This document shows, piece after piece, positions 5,063 through 5,297 of a stretch of 5,297 bases of DNA. The notes under the pieces were generated by a model. That model was not told the origin of the DNA. It did not search any database and was given only the letters and a program-made list of their open reading frames with translations. The position numbers and the translations under genes are program-made. Source of the stretch: DAORIO01 sp035438585 (GTDB taxonomy: Bacteria > Patescibacteriota > Minisyncoccia > Phycocordibacterales > UBA9973). Position 1 is the first letter of the stretch. Each line of letters begins with the position of its first letter. Location of the stretch: assembly GCA_035438585.1 (NCBI GenBank), contig DAORIO010000031.1:1-5297 (forward strand), written 5' to 3'.

Positions 5063-5236
5063 TTGCATAAAAAATATAGGACCTTTTCTTTACATGAACA
5101 TTATAACTTTTTGTTGAATTCAGAATTAAAATTCTTCATTCATATCAAAAAGCTTTTCTCGTCCTGACGCAAACGAAGCAATTCACTTATTTACGGTCCA
5201 TGCAAAAAAAGGCCTAACAAAAGTTAGGCCTTTTTT
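5063..5236 (+). ncRNA. Second candidate structured RNA ending in a tRNA-like TACGGTCCA and terminator
   Basis: The ends can pair: TTGCAT (5063-5068) with ATGCAA (5200-5205), and GGACC (5079-5083) with GGTCC (5195-5199), with a 10-base bulge on the 5' side. Inside is an imperfect hairpin of CTTTTTG/CAAAAAG (5107-5113, 5146-5152), TGAAT/ATTCA (5115-5119, 5138-5142) and GAAT/ATTC (5123-5126, 5131-5134). CTGACGCAAACGAA (5164-5177) differs by one base from 3438-3451 in the other candidate RNA, and in both its CGA pairs with an upstream TCG so that CTGACGCAA is in a loop. TACGGTCCA (5192-5200) copies the tRNA-Ala end, and a strong terminator follows. No plus-strand promoter was found. It is not recognised as 6S, SRP, tmRNA or RNase P RNA. 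Confidence 0.3.
5205..5236. terminator. Bidirectional rho-independent terminator
   Basis: Stem AAAAAAGGCCTAAC (5205-5218) / GTTAGGCCTTTTTT (5223-5236) with loop AAAA. The A and T tracts make it usable on both strands: for the plus-strand candidate RNA just upstream, or for a minus-strand gene entering from the right edge. Confidence 0.92.
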
Positions 5237-5297
5237 CAACGCGTGGTGTTATTCTAATATTTGCGCGAACCTTTTTTGAAAGAAATGCGGACTCGGC

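Larger units (their letters stand above)
4935..5297. other. 363-base intergenic region and unresolved right edge
   Basis: No convincing protein gene. From left to right it holds the sigma-operon leader with its palindromes, the candidate structured RNA and the terminator. The last 61 bases are richer in GC. On the minus strand short frames enter from the edge and stop at 5254 (TAG, ending ISFKKGSRKY), at 5249 (TAA, ending FFQKRFAQILE) or at 5214 (TAG, inside the terminator stem). Either of the first two could be the C-terminus of a gene using this terminator, but 13-15 residues are too few to identify. On the plus strand a weak -10 (TCTAAT, 5253-5258) precedes an ATG at 5285, so a plus-strand gene start is equally possible. 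Confidence 0.4.

Overview
The window is AT-rich and carries four protein-coding genes, all on the minus strand, plus one plus-strand tRNA gene and several unexplained structured intergenic elements. The gene content suggests an ultra-small Candidatus Patescibacteria (CPR) bacterium, perhaps a Parcubacteria-like lineage. The reasons are a secreted protein with lamin-tail and PKD domains, a soluble VirD4/TraG-like ATPase with a long disordered tail, and an ECF sigma factor paired with a DUF5667-type membrane protein. None of the four starts has a convincing Shine-Dalgarno sequence. TGA works as a stop (it ends the sigma gene), so the code looks standard. The taxonomic call is inference from protein families; no marker gene settles it.

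Layout. Positions 1-1065 (minus) hold the N-terminal 355 codons of a secreted LTD-PKD-LTD protein that runs off the left edge. It overlaps by 17 bases the end of the gene before it, a 704-residue T4SS coupling-protein-like ATPase (1049-3163, minus). An extended -10 sequence lies only 8 bases before the ATPase ATG, which suggests a leaderless mRNA. Positions 3164-3517 lack a protein gene and hold a plus-strand tRNA-Ala(GGC), its terminator, a second 17-bp copy of the tRNA 3' end inside a sequence that can fold like a tRNA acceptor/T-stem domain, and a bidirectional terminator. Positions 3518-4934 (minus) are an ECF sigma gene followed, with an 8-base overlap, by a membrane-anchored putative anti-sigma factor. 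Positions 4935-5297 lack a clear gene. They hold possible regulatory palindromes for the sigma operon, a second structured element resembling the one after the tRNA, a bidirectional terminator, and a 61-base edge of unclear content.

How the parts work together. The ATPase and the secreted protein probably form one operon linked to cell-envelope function or DNA/protein transfer. The sigma and anti-sigma genes form a self-contained envelope signalling module. The most unusual part is intergenic. The 9-mer TACGGTCCA, the end of the tRNA, occurs three times on the plus strand (tRNA, 3484-3492, 5192-5200), each time 1-4 bases before a rho-independent terminator hairpin. The two non-tRNA copies also share a loop motif, CTGACGCAA(T/A)CGAA, and they bracket the sigma/anti-sigma operon. 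This could be a family of tRNA-3'-end-bearing small RNAs, or the footprint of elements inserted at the tRNA gene.
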